A stretch of DNA of 64,000 nucleotides, taken from assembly GCA_017744915.1 (NCBI GenBank), contig JAGIAH010000012.1, forward strand, positions 20,681 through 84,680, given 5' to 3'. Below the pieces are notes generated by a model, which was given only the letters and a program-made list of their open reading frames with translations, was not told where the DNA came from and did no database searches. This DNA is from Agrobacterium tumefaciens (GTDB lineage: Bacteria; Pseudomonadota; Alphaproteobacteria; Rhizobiales; Rhizobiaceae). Position 1 is the first letter of the stretch. Each line of letters starts with the position of its first letter. Shown here one piece after another: positions 36,047 through 44,970 of this stretch. A program made the translations under genes and the position numbers.

Positions 36047-37206
36047 TGGCTGGCAACCTCCTCCGATTTCGGCTGATTGCCGACACGGACCGCGCCGCCT
36101 TCCCTGACGCGCTGCAGGCCCTCGATCACCACCGGCTCGCCTTCCGCCAGCTCGGCCTTGACGAGAACCGCATCGGGATTGCGCTGCACGATCTGCACCC
36201 GCACCTTGTTCGAGCGATTGTCGATGACGCGCCAGACATAGGCACCTTCGGCATCCCATTGCACGGCGAGCGGGTCGACCGAGGCATAGGTCTCCCCGGC
36301 AAAACGCATGGTAACACCGAAGGACATGCCGGCCCTGAGCTCGTCCTTCTCATTGCCGAACTTCGCCCGGATGCGGATGGTGCGGCTTGCCTCATCGACG
36401 CGGTTGTCGATGGCCTCGACCTCGCCCCTGAAGGTCTCGCCGGGGCGGGAAATGGAGGTCGCCTCCACCGGCATGCCAAGTTTGATCGCAGTCACGAACC
36501 GTTCGGGCGCCCAGAAATTAACGAGAATCTCGGAGCGATCGTCGATGCTGACGATGGTCGACTGCGTGGTGACGTTGTCGCCGATATTGGCGGCGACGAT
36601 ACCGGCCACACCTTCGATGGGCGCGACGATATCACGGCGCCTGAGGTTGAGTTCGGCGGTGCTCAGCGCAAGCTTGGCGGCCTCCTCGGCAATCTGCGCA
36701 TCCAGCACATCGAGGCGGGAGACGGATTTCAGGTTCTTGTAGGAGTTGGATTTTTCAACGGCGCTGCGCAGCGAGACCTGCGCCTTGTCGCGCTCGATCA
36801 CCTGCTCCTCGTCATCCAGCCGGGCGAGCACCTGCCCCTTCACGACGCGTGCGCCGGACGATGTGCGGATTTCCGAGAGCGTGCCGGAGGTCTGCGGCAT
36901 GACGACGACCGACTGGATCGCCTCGCCATTGCCGATGGCGTTCAGCCTGTCGTTGACCGTGCCTGTCTTTACCGGAGCGGTGACCACCAGCGTGGCATTG
37001 CCGTTACGGCGGTTGCCGCCGGCATTCTGGCCCGACGATGCGGGTGTCCCCGCGCCGGATGCGGCGAGTTCAATAGCACCAGCGGGCGTTTTACCGAGCC
37101 CCATGCCGGCAAGCAGATTGCGGCCTTCGGGCGAATAAACGCCCCAAAGACAGAGACCCGCCCCTACCACGGCAAGACTGACACCCACCTGTTTCCAGAC
37201 CCGCAT
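36043..37206 (-). CDS. RND efflux pump periplasmic adaptor (membrane fusion protein)
   Basis: A 387-residue HlyD/AcrA-like adaptor. An N-terminal anchor (VSLAVVGAGLCLWGVYS), a lipoyl-type half (VVVMPQTSGTLSEIRTSSGA; IVAPIEGVAGIVAANIGDNV), an alpha hairpin (about residues 140-200) and a beta-barrel/membrane-proximal C-terminus are visible. It links the RND transporter to an outer-membrane channel. The ATG at 37206 has GGAG 7 nt upstream; an open frame to 37305 is not supported. It is first in a two-gene operon overlapping by 4 bp. Confidence 0.92.
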   Translation of the reverse strand: MRVWKQVGVSLAVVGAGLCLWGVYSPEGRNLLAGMGLGKTPAGAIELAASGAGTPASSGQNAGGNRRNGNATLVVTAPVKTGTVNDRLNAIGNGEAIQSVVVMPQTSGTLSEIRTSSGARVVKGQVLARLDDEEQVIERDKAQVSLRSAVEKSNSYKNLKSVSRLDVLDAQIAEEAAKLALSTAELNLRRRDIVAPIEGVAGIVAANIGDNVTTQSTIVSIDDRSEILVNFWAPERFVTAIKLGMPVEATSISRPGETFRGEVEAIDNRVDEASRTIRIRAKFGNEKDELRAGMSFGVTMRFAGETYASVDPLAVQWDAEGAYVWRVIDNRSNKVRVQIVQRNPDAVLVKAELAEGEPVVIEGLQRVREGGAVRVGNQPKSEEVASQ

Positions 37207-37430
37207 ATATTTCTCCGGTCGATCATCGCAGCACAAAGCCGCCCCTGAAGCACTCACTTCGGAACATGCGCAGTATTCCCGCTCGTCTGAAACGAGGCAA
37301 CGCACAAATCCGTTTCTTACGTAATTGTAATTTGTGATGGATTCTCGTCGAACGCACGGCGAAGGCCATTTTTATCGCAAATATTCTTCAACGCGATAAT
37401 CTGCCCCCGGAAAATGAGCCGGAGGAAGCC

Positions 37431-37841
37431 ATGAGCACCGTAACGAAAACGCAAAACCCCGAAACCGATCCACGCGTCAAGGCCGTGTTCGATGATATCC
37501 GCACTACCCGCAAATCGGACTTCATCAACAATATGTGGCTCTACCTCGCCTTCGATCCCGAATTACTGGAAAAAACCTGGGCCGAGGTCAAGGAGGTGAT
37601 GGCCACACCTTCGGCGCTCGATCCACTGGTTAAGGAAATGCTTTATATCGCGGTGTCCGTCACCAATGGCTGCTCCTATTGCGCCCATTCCCACACGGCG
37701 GCCGCAAAAGCCAAGGGCATGACCAGGGAACAGCACGCCGATCTGATGCGGGTGATCGCGCTCGCCGCCAGGACCAACCAGCTTGCGGTGGCGCTGCAAG
37801 TGCCCGTGGATGCCGCTTTCGACGCCGACAGGCAGGCATGA
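37431..37841 (+). CDS. AhpD-like carboxymuconolactone-decarboxylase family protein
   Basis: A 136-residue all-helical protein with the full AhpD signature E-x11-C-x2-C-x3-H (from EMLYIAV through CSYCAHSH), the dithiol used for peroxide-linked redox chemistry. It is therefore more likely a disulfide reductase-type peroxidase accessory than a decarboxylase. CCGGAGGAAGCC gives a strong ribosome binding site. It is divergent from the RND operon and not obviously tied to uvrD downstream. Confidence 0.88.
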   Translation: MSTVTKTQNPETDPRVKAVFDDIRTTRKSDFINNMWLYLAFDPELLEKTWAEVKEVMATPSALDPLVKEMLYIAVSVTNGCSYCAHSHTAAAKAKGMTREQHADLMRVIALAARTNQLAVALQVPVDAAFDADRQA

Positions 37842-37943
37842 GCCTTAAAAAATGCCTTGGAATAGGCGTTTTGCCGGTTGATACCGGAATAAAAGCAGAA
37901 CACGGTTCTGGCCTTTATATCCCGAATCACTACATTGGGCCGC

Positions 37944-40418
37944 ATGAGCAACAGTTTTGACGATATGCCGTTCTTCGATGAAGAACCCGTGGCGCCGCGC
38001 AGGGCGACGAACAATGCCGGTGCGGAAAGCAGCGGCGGGCTTGGCATTGCTGCCCGCGCCATGGCGGCGCGTGATCAGGCACGGCCCGCCCCCGATTATC
38101 TTTCCGGTCTCAACCCGGAACAGCGCGAAGCCGTGGAAACGCTGGATGGCCCGGTTCTCGTCCTCGCCGGCGCCGGCACCGGCAAGACCCGCGTTCTGAC
38201 GACCCGCATCGCCCATATTCTGGCGACCGGCCGCGCCTATCCGAGCCAGATCCTCGCCGTGACCTTCACCAACAAGGCCGCCCGCGAGATGAAGGAACGT
38301 ATCGGCGTTCTGGTCGGCGGCGCCGTCGAGGGCATGCCCTGGCTCGGCACCTTCCACTCCATCGGCGTCAAGCTGCTGCGTCGCCACGCCGAACTCATTG
38401 GCCTGAAATCGGATTTCACCATTCTCGATACCGACGATGTGGTGCGGCTGATCAAGCAGCTCATTCAGGCCGAAGGTCTGGATGACAAACGCTGGCCGGC
38501 CAAACAGTTCGCCGGCATGATCGACGGCTGGAAAAACAAGGGACTGACGCCGCCGGATATTCCGGAGGGTGACAGCCGTGCTTTCGCTAACGGCAAGGGC
38601 CGTGAGCTTTACGCCGCCTATCAGGCCCGGCTGAAAACGCTGAACGCCTGCGATTTCGGCGATCTTTTGCTGCATCCGATCAGCATCTTCCGCCGCCATA
38701 CGGATATCCTGAAGGAGTATCACCAGAAGTTCCGTTATATTCTGGTGGACGAATATCAGGACACCAATACGGCGCAATATATGTGGCTGCGGCTGCTTGC
38801 CCAGCGCGCCAAGGGCGAACCGCAGAACGTCTGCTGCGTCGGTGACGACGATCAGTCAATCTATGGCTGGCGCGGCGCGGAAGTGGACAATATCCTCCGT
38901 TTCGACAAAGATTTCCCCGGCGCCAAGGTCATCAAGCTCGAACGCAACTATCGTTCCACCGAACATATTCTCGGTGCCGCCGGCCATCTGATCGCCCATA
39001 ATGAGGGCCGTCTAGGCAAGACACTGTTCACCGAGCGCAGCAGCCCCGACGATGAAAAGGTCGTGGTGCATGCCGCCTGGGATTCCGAAGAAGAAGCCCG
39101 CGCGGTCGGCGAGGAGATCGAGCAGCTTCAGCGCAAGAACCACAAGCTGAACGATATGGCCATCCTCGTTCGCGCCTCCTTCCAGATGCGCGAATTCGAA
39201 GATCGTTTTGTCACGCTTGGCCTCAATTACCGCGTCATCGGCGGCCCGCGCTTTTATGAGCGCCTCGAAATCCGCGACGCCATGGCCTATTTCCGCCTCG
39301 TCTGCCAGCCGGCCGACGATCTCGCCTTCGAGCGGATCGTCAACACGCCGAAGCGCGGCCTCGGCGATACGACGATCCGTAACCTGCACGACTATGCTCG
39401 TGCCCGCGATATTCCGATGCTGGCGGCAGCCGCCGACATCATCGAGACCGATGAGCTGAAGCCCAAGGCCCGCAAGGCGCTGTTCGACGTGGTGCAGGAT
39501 TTCCGCCGCTGGCAGGGCCTGCTGGAAAACACCGAACACACCACGCTCGCCGAACAAATCCTCGACGAAAGCGGCTATACCGCCATGTGGCAGGCCGACA
39601 AGACGGCCGAAGCGCCCGGACGGCTGGAGAACCTCAAGGAACTCATCCGCTCGATGGAAGCCTTCGAAAGCCTGCGCGGGTTCCTCGAGCATGTCGCGCT
39701 CGTCATGGATGCCGAGCAGAACGAGAATCTCGACGCCGTCTCCATCATGACGCTGCATTCCGCCAAGGGTCTGGAATTCGACACCGTCTTCCTGCCCGGC
39801 TGGGAAGAAGGCCTGTTCCCGCACCAGCGGGCGCTGGATGAAGGCGGCCGCTCCGGTCTGGAGGAAGAACGCCGCCTGGCCTATGTCGGCATCACCCGCG
39901 CCAAGAAGCTCTGCCATATCTGGTTCGTGTCGAACCGCCGCATTCACGGGCTGTGGCAATCCACCCTGCCCTCCCGCTTCCTTGACGAACTACCGCCCGC
40001 GCATGTTGATGTGGCGGCTTCCGACAGCAATTACGGCGGTTATGGCGGACGCGGCGGCTATGGCCAGTCACGTTTCGACAAGGCCGATCCCTTTACCAAC
40101 AATTATTCCACCCCCGGCTGGAAGCGCGCGCAGCAGAACCGCAGCGACGCCACCCGCGACAATTGGGGCACCCGCTCCGGCCATGCGGTGGAACGGATCG
40201 GTTATGGCGAAAGCGGCCCGCGCACCCGCACCATCGACGGCGAGCTGGTGGCGAAATCCGTGGCCGACACGCCCTCGAAATTCTTCGTCGGCGACCGCGT
40301 TTTCCATCTCAAATTCGGCAATGGCAATATCTCCGCCATCGAAGGCAACAAGCTGACCATCGACTTCGACCGCGCCGGGCAAAAGCGCGTGCTGGATGGA
40401 TTTGTGGAAAAGGCCTGA
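37944..40418 (+). CDS. uvrD: UvrD/PcrA-type DNA helicase
   Basis: An 824-residue SF1A 3'-5' helicase for nucleotide-excision and mismatch repair and for removing proteins from DNA. Motif Q/I (LNPEQREAVETLDGPVLVLA then GAGTGKT), motif II (VDEYQDTN), motif III (VGDDDQSIYGWRGA), motif V/VI (TLHSAKGLEF; RRLAYVGITRAKK) are intact. A Gly/Tyr-rich insert (YGGYGGRGGYGQ, about residue 695) precedes a C-terminal Tudor-like domain (GDRVFHLKFGNGNI) of the PcrA type. The N-terminus carries about 50 extra residues. ATG 37944 is chosen over a TTG three codons upstream. Confidence 0.95.
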   Translation: MSNSFDDMPFFDEEPVAPRRATNNAGAESSGGLGIAARAMAARDQARPAPDYLSGLNPEQREAVETLDGPVLVLAGAGTGKTRVLTTRIAHILATGRAYPSQILAVTFTNKAAREMKERIGVLVGGAVEGMPWLGTFHSIGVKLLRRHAELIGLKSDFTILDTDDVVRLIKQLIQAEGLDDKRWPAKQFAGMIDGWKNKGLTPPDIPEGDSRAFANGKGRELYAAYQARLKTLNACDFGDLLLHPISIFRRHTDILKEYHQKFRYILVDEYQDTNTAQYMWLRLLAQRAKGEPQNVCCVGDDDQSIYGWRGAEVDNILRFDKDFPGAKVIKLERNYRSTEHILGAAGHLIAHNEGRLGKTLFTERSSPDDEKVVVHAAWDSEEEARAVGEEIEQLQRKNHKLNDMAILVRASFQMREFEDRFVTLGLNYRVIGGPRFYERLEIRDAMAYFRLVCQPADDLAFERIVNTPKRGLGDTTIRNLHDYARARDIPMLAAAADIIETDELKPKARKALFDVVQDFRRWQGLLENTEHTTLAEQILDESGYTAMWQADKTAEAPGRLENLKELIRSMEAFESLRGFLEHVALVMDAEQNENLDAVSIMTLHSAKGLEFDTVFLPGWEEGLFPHQRALDEGGRSGLEEERRLAYVGITRAKKLCHIWFVSNRRIHGLWQSTLPSRFLDELPPAHVDVAASDSNYGGYGGRGGYGQSRFDKADPFTNNYSTPGWKRAQQNRSDATRDNWGTRSGHAVERIGYGESGPRTRTIDGELVAKSVADTPSKFFVGDRVFHLKFGNGNISAIEGNKLTIDFDRAGQKRVLDGFVEKA

Positions 40419-40524
40419 TTCGGCAACTACAGGTGCCTGAAGCCCGCTTTTTTTCCGTAGCCCGCGTCATGTCGTTGCAATAAAGGAGTTGCAACAGGGG
40501 TGTAAAAACCGGGCGAGGACTGCT

Positions 40525-41337
40525 TTGCATATATTACCGAAAAGCCGGCGCAAGCTTGCCGTTTTCCTGATCAATATGGATAGCGCCACCAAGCGCCTCG
40601 CCGATATGAACGCCCGCCTCGACGCTTTGGGGCTGAAGGCGGAGCGTGTAGCCGGCGTCAATGGCAGGGAGCTGAATTACCCGATCCCGGAATTCAGTGA
40701 AATTTCCTACATGCTCATGCATGGCCGCCGCACCTCGCCGCCGGAGATCGGCTGCTATCTCAGCCATGTCACCTGCGCCAATAAATTCATGGCGAGCGAT
40801 GCCAATATCGCCCTCATTCTCGAAGATGATGTTGTCTTCGAGAATGATTTTCTGAACGCCATCGACGAAGCGGTGCTGAACGGCGGCGACTGGGATCTGC
40901 TGCGGCTGACGACGGTCAGCAACGGCCGCAAATTTGCATTCCGCCCGTTGTCCAATGGCCGTTCGCTGGCAGTGGCACTCACCCGCGAAAAGGGATCGGG
41001 GGCCTACCTCGTCAACCGCCGTGCCGGGAAATGGATATCGAAACTCATTCCCATGCGGCTCGCTTATGACATTGCCTTCGATCTGGAATATCTCGCCGGC
41101 CTGAAGGCAGCCTTCATCTATCCGCTCTGCGCCACGCAGGATGCGGATGACGAAAGCCAGATCCAGAACAATCTGCGCATCTACCGCCTGCCGCGCTGGC
41201 GGTATTTCACCGTTCTGCCCTATCGCGCCTATCTGGAAACCAGCCGGTTCCTGCTGCGCGGCATCCGCTTTTTAATAGCAAAGGCGAAGGTGGCAATGGA
41301 ACGCGGCAAGACCAAAGCAATTCCTGCCAGCAACTGA
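40525..41337 (+). CDS. Glycosyltransferase family 25 protein (LPS-type)
   Basis: A ~270-residue GT25 enzyme: the N-terminal motif FLINMDSATKRLADM and the acidic motif ALILEDDVVFE are typical of galactosyltransferases that build lipooligosaccharide. It ends with a basic helix. The start is uncertain: the first ATG (40576) would cut into the domain, so a TTG at 40525 with GAGG 6 nt upstream is the best choice; a TTG at 40489 also exists. No other LPS gene is adjacent. Confidence 0.82.
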   Translation: MHILPKSRRKLAVFLINMDSATKRLADMNARLDALGLKAERVAGVNGRELNYPIPEFSEISYMLMHGRRTSPPEIGCYLSHVTCANKFMASDANIALILEDDVVFENDFLNAIDEAVLNGGDWDLLRLTTVSNGRKFAFRPLSNGRSLAVALTREKGSGAYLVNRRAGKWISKLIPMRLAYDIAFDLEYLAGLKAAFIYPLCATQDADDESQIQNNLRIYRLPRWRYFTVLPYRAYLETSRFLLRGIRFLIAKAKVAMERGKTKAIPASN

Positions 41338-41346
41338 ACCTGCGGC

Positions 41347-41466
41347 TTACACCTCGCCGGGTGTGAAGCCAACGAGATAGACAGCCGCAATCACGGCTGC
41401 GGGAATGACGATCGAAATGACGAAAATCGTCATCCGGTTCAATGGTTTGCGGGTCGTTTTCCTCAT
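41347..41466 (-). CDS. Small single-pass membrane protein
   Basis: A 39-residue frame: a basic N-terminus (MRKTTRKPLNR) followed by one hydrophobic helix (TIFVISIVIPAAVIAAVYLV) and a short tail. The composition is that of a real membrane microprotein, but the ribosome binding site is poor and the function is unknown. Confidence 0.5.
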   Translation of the reverse strand: MRKTTRKPLNRMTIFVISIVIPAAVIAAVYLVGFTPGEV

Positions 41467-41608
41467 GGTGGAATAATGCGCGACGGCGTCGCCTGTTCCT
41501 CGACACACAGGATAATGTCGCCTGAAGCCTTGCATCGGCGCAATTCGATTCCGCTTCAGGCACATATCGGCTAAAGCTCGTTTTCATCTTCAGCTTTCCC
41601 GGCCCGCC

Positions 41609-42091
41609 ATGACAGAAACGACGCATCCCCGCCTGAACCCACTGCATCTCGCCGCCGCCTTCGCAAGCGGCTGCCTTTTGACGCTGATGGTGCATTTCAA
41701 CGGTCAGCTTGCCCATTATGGCAATGCGCTGTTTTCCTCGTGGACGGCGCACGGCACCGGCACTGTTGCAGCCCTGCTCTATCTGGCGATCATGCGCCCG
41801 AAAAAGGATGCGGGCCCGACAGAAAAACCAAAAGCGCCGCTCTGGGCCTATTGCGGTGGTGTCGTGGGTGCCGCCATCGTCATCCTCACCTCCACGGCGG
41901 TCAATTCGCCGCTGGCGCTTTCCGGCACCATTGCGCTCGGGCTTGGCGGGCAGGTGATCTTCAGCCTTCTGGCTGATCTCTTCGGCCTCTTCGGGCTGCC
42001 AAAACGGCGACCGGATTTGCAGGACATGGCGGCGGTGGCCCTCATTCTCTGCGGCAGCGCGCTCATCATTCTTGTCGGGAGAGCGGCATGA
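41609..42091 (+). CDS. DUF606 (YdcZ-like) DMT-superfamily membrane protein, first of a pair
   Basis: A 160-residue protein with five hydrophobic segments (for example HLAAAFASGCLLTLMVHFNG) matching the DUF606/YdcZ family, a half-size relative of drug/metabolite transporters. Its ATGA overlap with the next DUF606 gene suggests the two form one heteromeric carrier. Substrate unknown. Confidence 0.8.
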   Translation: MTETTHPRLNPLHLAAAFASGCLLTLMVHFNGQLAHYGNALFSSWTAHGTGTVAALLYLAIMRPKKDAGPTEKPKAPLWAYCGGVVGAAIVILTSTAVNSPLALSGTIALGLGGQVIFSLLADLFGLFGLPKRRPDLQDMAAVALILCGSALIILVGRAA

Positions 42092-42510
42092 TCGTCTGGA
42101 TCGCCATGGCCTTTGCCGGCGGTGTCTTCGTGGCGCTGAGCCGGCAGATCAATGGCCGCCTTAGCCTGTCCAACTCGCCGCTGATCGCTTCCTTCTGGAA
42201 CCATATCGTTGGTTTCGCGGTGCTGACCGTCATCGGCCTCATCGTCGGCGGCCTCATTCCGCCGGGTGCTGCCGACGCGCCCTGGCTTGCCTTTATCGGC
42301 GGCCCCATCGGCGTCGTTTTCATCGCTTCGGGAAGCTGGCTCATTCCCCGCATCGGCGCGGTCAATACGGCCCTTCTCGTCATCAGCGGCCAGATGGTAT
42401 CGGGCGTCGTTCTTGATCTTTTCAGCGATCACCCGCCGAAAATCTGGGCAAGCGCGCTTGGCATCCTGCTCATCCTTGGCGGCATGGTGCTGACACAGCG
42501 CCGCCGCTAG
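42088..42510 (+). CDS. DUF606 (YdcZ-like) DMT-superfamily membrane protein, second of a pair
   Basis: A 140-residue protein with five hydrophobic segments (VWIAMAFAGGVFVALSRQIN; FWNHIVGFAVLTVIGLIVGG) of the same family as its upstream neighbour. Both keep the Q-x-N-G-x-L motif after the first helix (HFNGQLAHYGN and RQINGRLSLSN). The 4-bp overlap couples their translation. Confidence 0.82.
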   Translation: MIVWIAMAFAGGVFVALSRQINGRLSLSNSPLIASFWNHIVGFAVLTVIGLIVGGLIPPGAADAPWLAFIGGPIGVVFIASGSWLIPRIGAVNTALLVISGQMVSGVVLDLFSDHPPKIWASALGILLILGGMVLTQRRR

Positions 42511-42535
42511 GGCATTCCGCTAAAATCAAATCCGC

Positions 42536-43822
42536 TCAGGAATCGCTGCCGCGCGAGAACATGCCGAGCAGCGTCTTGCCACCGCTTTTACCGCCACTGC
42601 TCGCAAGCGTCGGGCGGTTGCCGTTCAGCTTCGGCACCACCACCATGCGCTTGATCTCACCGCGCTTGAACGCCGCGAGGAAACGCGGGTAATCGCGGAA
42701 CACGACACAGCCATTCGATTCGCCGCGTTTCGCCAGCATGTAGGTGTGGGCAAGAAGGCCGTCGCGGCCATGCGGGTTGACGCCATTTTCCGGGGTCAGG
42801 CGAATGGCTTCCACACCATGGAAGCGGGCCTCGCGCATCGTCAGGCGATAGCTGGAAGGCGGCGTCGAGCCGCGCATCTTCACATGCACATAGTCGGGAT
42901 TGTCGCGCATCTTGCCGATGCCGGAATGCGCCTCCAGCTTCTCGCCATTCGGCATATGCACCACGCCGGAGGAAATATCGTAGATCGCCGTGCCATTACC
43001 GCGGTCCGGCCAGGGAACCGCATCCATCTTGCTCGGCTCACGCATCGGATTGTCGGGTTTCGCAAAGGCGAGCATGGCGCCGGTGCTCTGCTTCGGCGGC
43101 GCAGGTGCTCGCAGCGGAACCGGCGCATCAAATGCGGGTGCGGAAGCAACAGCGGGAACATGTTCCTCGGCCTTGGAGGGCGTGGCGGGACGCGGCGACG
43201 GTTCGACGGCCTGAGCCGTCGCGACTTCAGGCCTGAAGCTTGGCAGCGGCACATCGTCGGGAAGCAGGCTGCTTGCCTCTTCTTCGATCTGCGGCCGCGC
43301 CAGCGCCACTTCAAATGCCGGATGCTGCGGAACCGCGCCCTGATAAGCGACCTCGGACGTGCGTCCCAGCGCCGAATCGACGATTGCCGACGGCTTGAGA
43401 GCTGCAAACTCCTTCACCGTGGCCTGCCCCTTGGCATTCGCAACCGCGCCAAATCGCTCGCCAAATTCCTTCGCGCCGATTTCGGGCATGATGCCGGCAA
43501 GGCGAACGGCCTTCTGCTGGCCATGGCTGTGGTCGCTCAGGCGGGAAAACTTGCGGACGTGAATATCGCGCGCGGCCGAGCGGGCAACCGCCATTTCGGC
43601 GGAATCCAGTCGCGTTACGAGGGTCTTTTCAAATTGCCCGACACCATGCGAGGCGGCAGCCATGCTGTGCAGCGACGCAAAGGCAGCGACTGCAAAGAGG
43701 CCAGCGAAGACGCCACCGCCGAGAAGTGCGGACATCCGTCCGAGCGAAGAGGATTTGCCTCTCTTGGCGGAAGACGAACCGGCAAAGCCGGCACCATTAT
43801 AGGCCGCAGCAGAAAACGCCAT
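42536..43822 (-). CDS. DUF2778 (Tlde1/L,D-transpeptidase-like) membrane-anchored protein
   Basis: A 428-residue protein. One membrane segment (about residues 33-55, ALLGGGVFAGLFAVAAFASL) leads into a ~220-residue Pro/Ala-rich periplasmic linker and a C-terminal DUF2778 domain. That domain has a His and a Ser-x-Gly-Cys cluster (LLAHTYMLAKRGESNGCVVF), resembling the active site of YkuD-type L,D-transpeptidases and the Tlde1 amidase/transpeptidase effectors. Here it is anchored like a housekeeping cell-wall enzyme, not secreted as a toxin. No immunity gene or type VI secretion gene is adjacent. Confidence 0.78.
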   Translation of the reverse strand: MAFSAAAYNGAGFAGSSSAKRGKSSSLGRMSALLGGGVFAGLFAVAAFASLHSMAAASHGVGQFEKTLVTRLDSAEMAVARSAARDIHVRKFSRLSDHSHGQQKAVRLAGIMPEIGAKEFGERFGAVANAKGQATVKEFAALKPSAIVDSALGRTSEVAYQGAVPQHPAFEVALARPQIEEEASSLLPDDVPLPSFRPEVATAQAVEPSPRPATPSKAEEHVPAVASAPAFDAPVPLRAPAPPKQSTGAMLAFAKPDNPMREPSKMDAVPWPDRGNGTAIYDISSGVVHMPNGEKLEAHSGIGKMRDNPDYVHVKMRGSTPPSSYRLTMREARFHGVEAIRLTPENGVNPHGRDGLLAHTYMLAKRGESNGCVVFRDYPRFLAAFKRGEIKRMVVVPKLNGNRPTLASSGGKSGGKTLLGMFSRGSDS

Positions 43823-44279
43823 GATACTCGTTACTCGAACCGTTCACGCATACCCGGCCGATGCCGGAGGGATTTTGGGACATCCGAAGAGCGGGCAAAC
43901 ACCACGCCGGTTTCGGAATTGACTGGTTCGAAGCATGACGAATTATGGTAACCAAAGTGTTTACGAGTCCCTGCAAAAATCTTTCGTTAAGGTCTGCGCA
44001 TTGTAAGGCGAAGGCAAAACAATGACTTGCGCGGGTACTGCGTGCATCAGCACCGCATCGTCCCGGGAAATGCCCCTTGAAGGGGCGTCATCGGCCTAAA
44101 AAATTTCCGTCGCCGCATTGTCAGGTAAATTCCGACTTGGCCGGAAATTTGCTGCAAATGCGGCAGGACTGCGACAGGCCAACCCCTTGCCGGAAACACC
44201 CGCGCCGGCCCGACAGATCAAAAGGGGCTTGATCCGCCAAAGCCGGCTTGGCATCCTGAGCCAAAAAGGGAGGCACATC
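43823..44279. other. 457-bp divergent intergenic region with structured pncA 5' segment
   Basis: No convincing gene. The right half, next to pncA, has a compact set of stems: CCCCTT (44183-44188) with AAGGGG (44222-44227), enclosing GCCGG/CCGGC (44189-44209), then GCCAA-AGCCGGC-TTGGC (44236-44252), 18 nt before the ribosome binding site. A separate CCCCTTGAAGGGG hairpin lies near 44073. The left half must hold the DUF2778 promoter, but no clear boxes were seen. Confidence 0.4.
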
Positions 44280-44906
44280 ATGAAGGCGCTGCTGCTCATC
44301 GATATCCAGAACGGGTTTTGCCCGGGCGGCAATCTGGCCGTTGCCGATGGAGACGGGGTCGTGCCCATTGCCAATGCCCTGATCGACAATGGCGGCTACG
44401 ATCTCATCGTCGCCTCGCAGGACTGGCACCCGGAAAATCACGGCAGCTTCGCCTCGCAGCATCCCGGCAAGAAGCCCTTCGACATGGGTGAACTCTCCGG
44501 CAAGCCGCAGATGATGTGGCCGGACCATTGCGTGCAGGGCACGTCGGATGCGGAATTTCACCCCGACCTGAAGACGGAAGCCTTCGATTACATCCAGCAG
44601 AAGGGCGAAAACCCCGCCATCGACAGCTATTCCGCCTTTCGCGACAATGACCAGGTGGCCACGACCGGATTGGCCGACTATCTGGCCCGCCAGGGCGTGA
44701 CGCAACTCGACGTCTGCGGCCTCGCGACCGATTATTGCGTCAGTTTTTCGGTGCTCGACGCCCTCGACATGCTGCCCGGCGTCAAGGTTCGCTTCATCGA
44801 GGATGCCAGCCGTGGCATCGACCCGCAGGGCATCAAGGCCGCGGTGGCGACCATGCGGGAGAAGGGTGCGATCATTCTCAGGAGCCGCGACATATTGCGG
44901 AACTGA
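44280..44906 (+). CDS. pncA: Nicotinamidase
   Basis: A 208-residue isochorismatase-fold enzyme that deamidates nicotinamide to nicotinate for NAD salvage. The catalytic triad is Asp8 (LLLIDIQNGFCPGG), Lys108 and Cys153 (LATDYCV); metal ligands are Asp48 and His50 (SQDWHPENH) and His83 (WPDHCVQGT). AGGGAGG lies 7 nt before the ATG, fixing the start against an open frame that continues upstream to 44118. A folded 5' region precedes it. Confidence 0.95.
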   Translation: MKALLLIDIQNGFCPGGNLAVADGDGVVPIANALIDNGGYDLIVASQDWHPENHGSFASQHPGKKPFDMGELSGKPQMMWPDHCVQGTSDAEFHPDLKTEAFDYIQQKGENPAIDSYSAFRDNDQVATTGLADYLARQGVTQLDVCGLATDYCVSFSVLDALDMLPGVKVRFIEDASRGIDPQGIKAAVATMREKGAIILRSRDILRN

Positions 44907-44926
44907 ACAGCACTGGGCTTACCGCT

Positions 44927-44961
44927 CTCCTCATTTCTGTGCTTGTCACAGGAATGAGGAG
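44927..44961. repeat. Dispersed palindrome, type A copy 2
   Basis: A 15-bp stem (CTCCTCATTTCTGTG / CACAGGAATGAGGAG, one G-U pair) with loop CTTGT. The core matches the element at 8743-8775. It sits between the convergent pncA and DUF2164 genes, 20 bp after the pncA stop, and lacks a T-run. Confidence 0.75.
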
Positions 44962-44970
44962 GTCGCGCCC

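Noticed and set aside
36047..36259. N-terminal extension of the RND transporter
   Set aside because: The frame stays open inside the adaptor gene, but the residues are Arg/Gly-rich shadow and the family N-terminus begins at 36046.
42536..43822. DUF2778 gene as a type VI effector
   Set aside because: It has its own membrane anchor and stalk, with no immunity gene, VgrG or other secretion gene nearby.
44118..44279. N-terminal extension of nicotinamidase
   Set aside because: PncA starts at MKALLLIDIQ with a perfect ribosome binding site at 44280; the upstream frame overlaps the structured leader.
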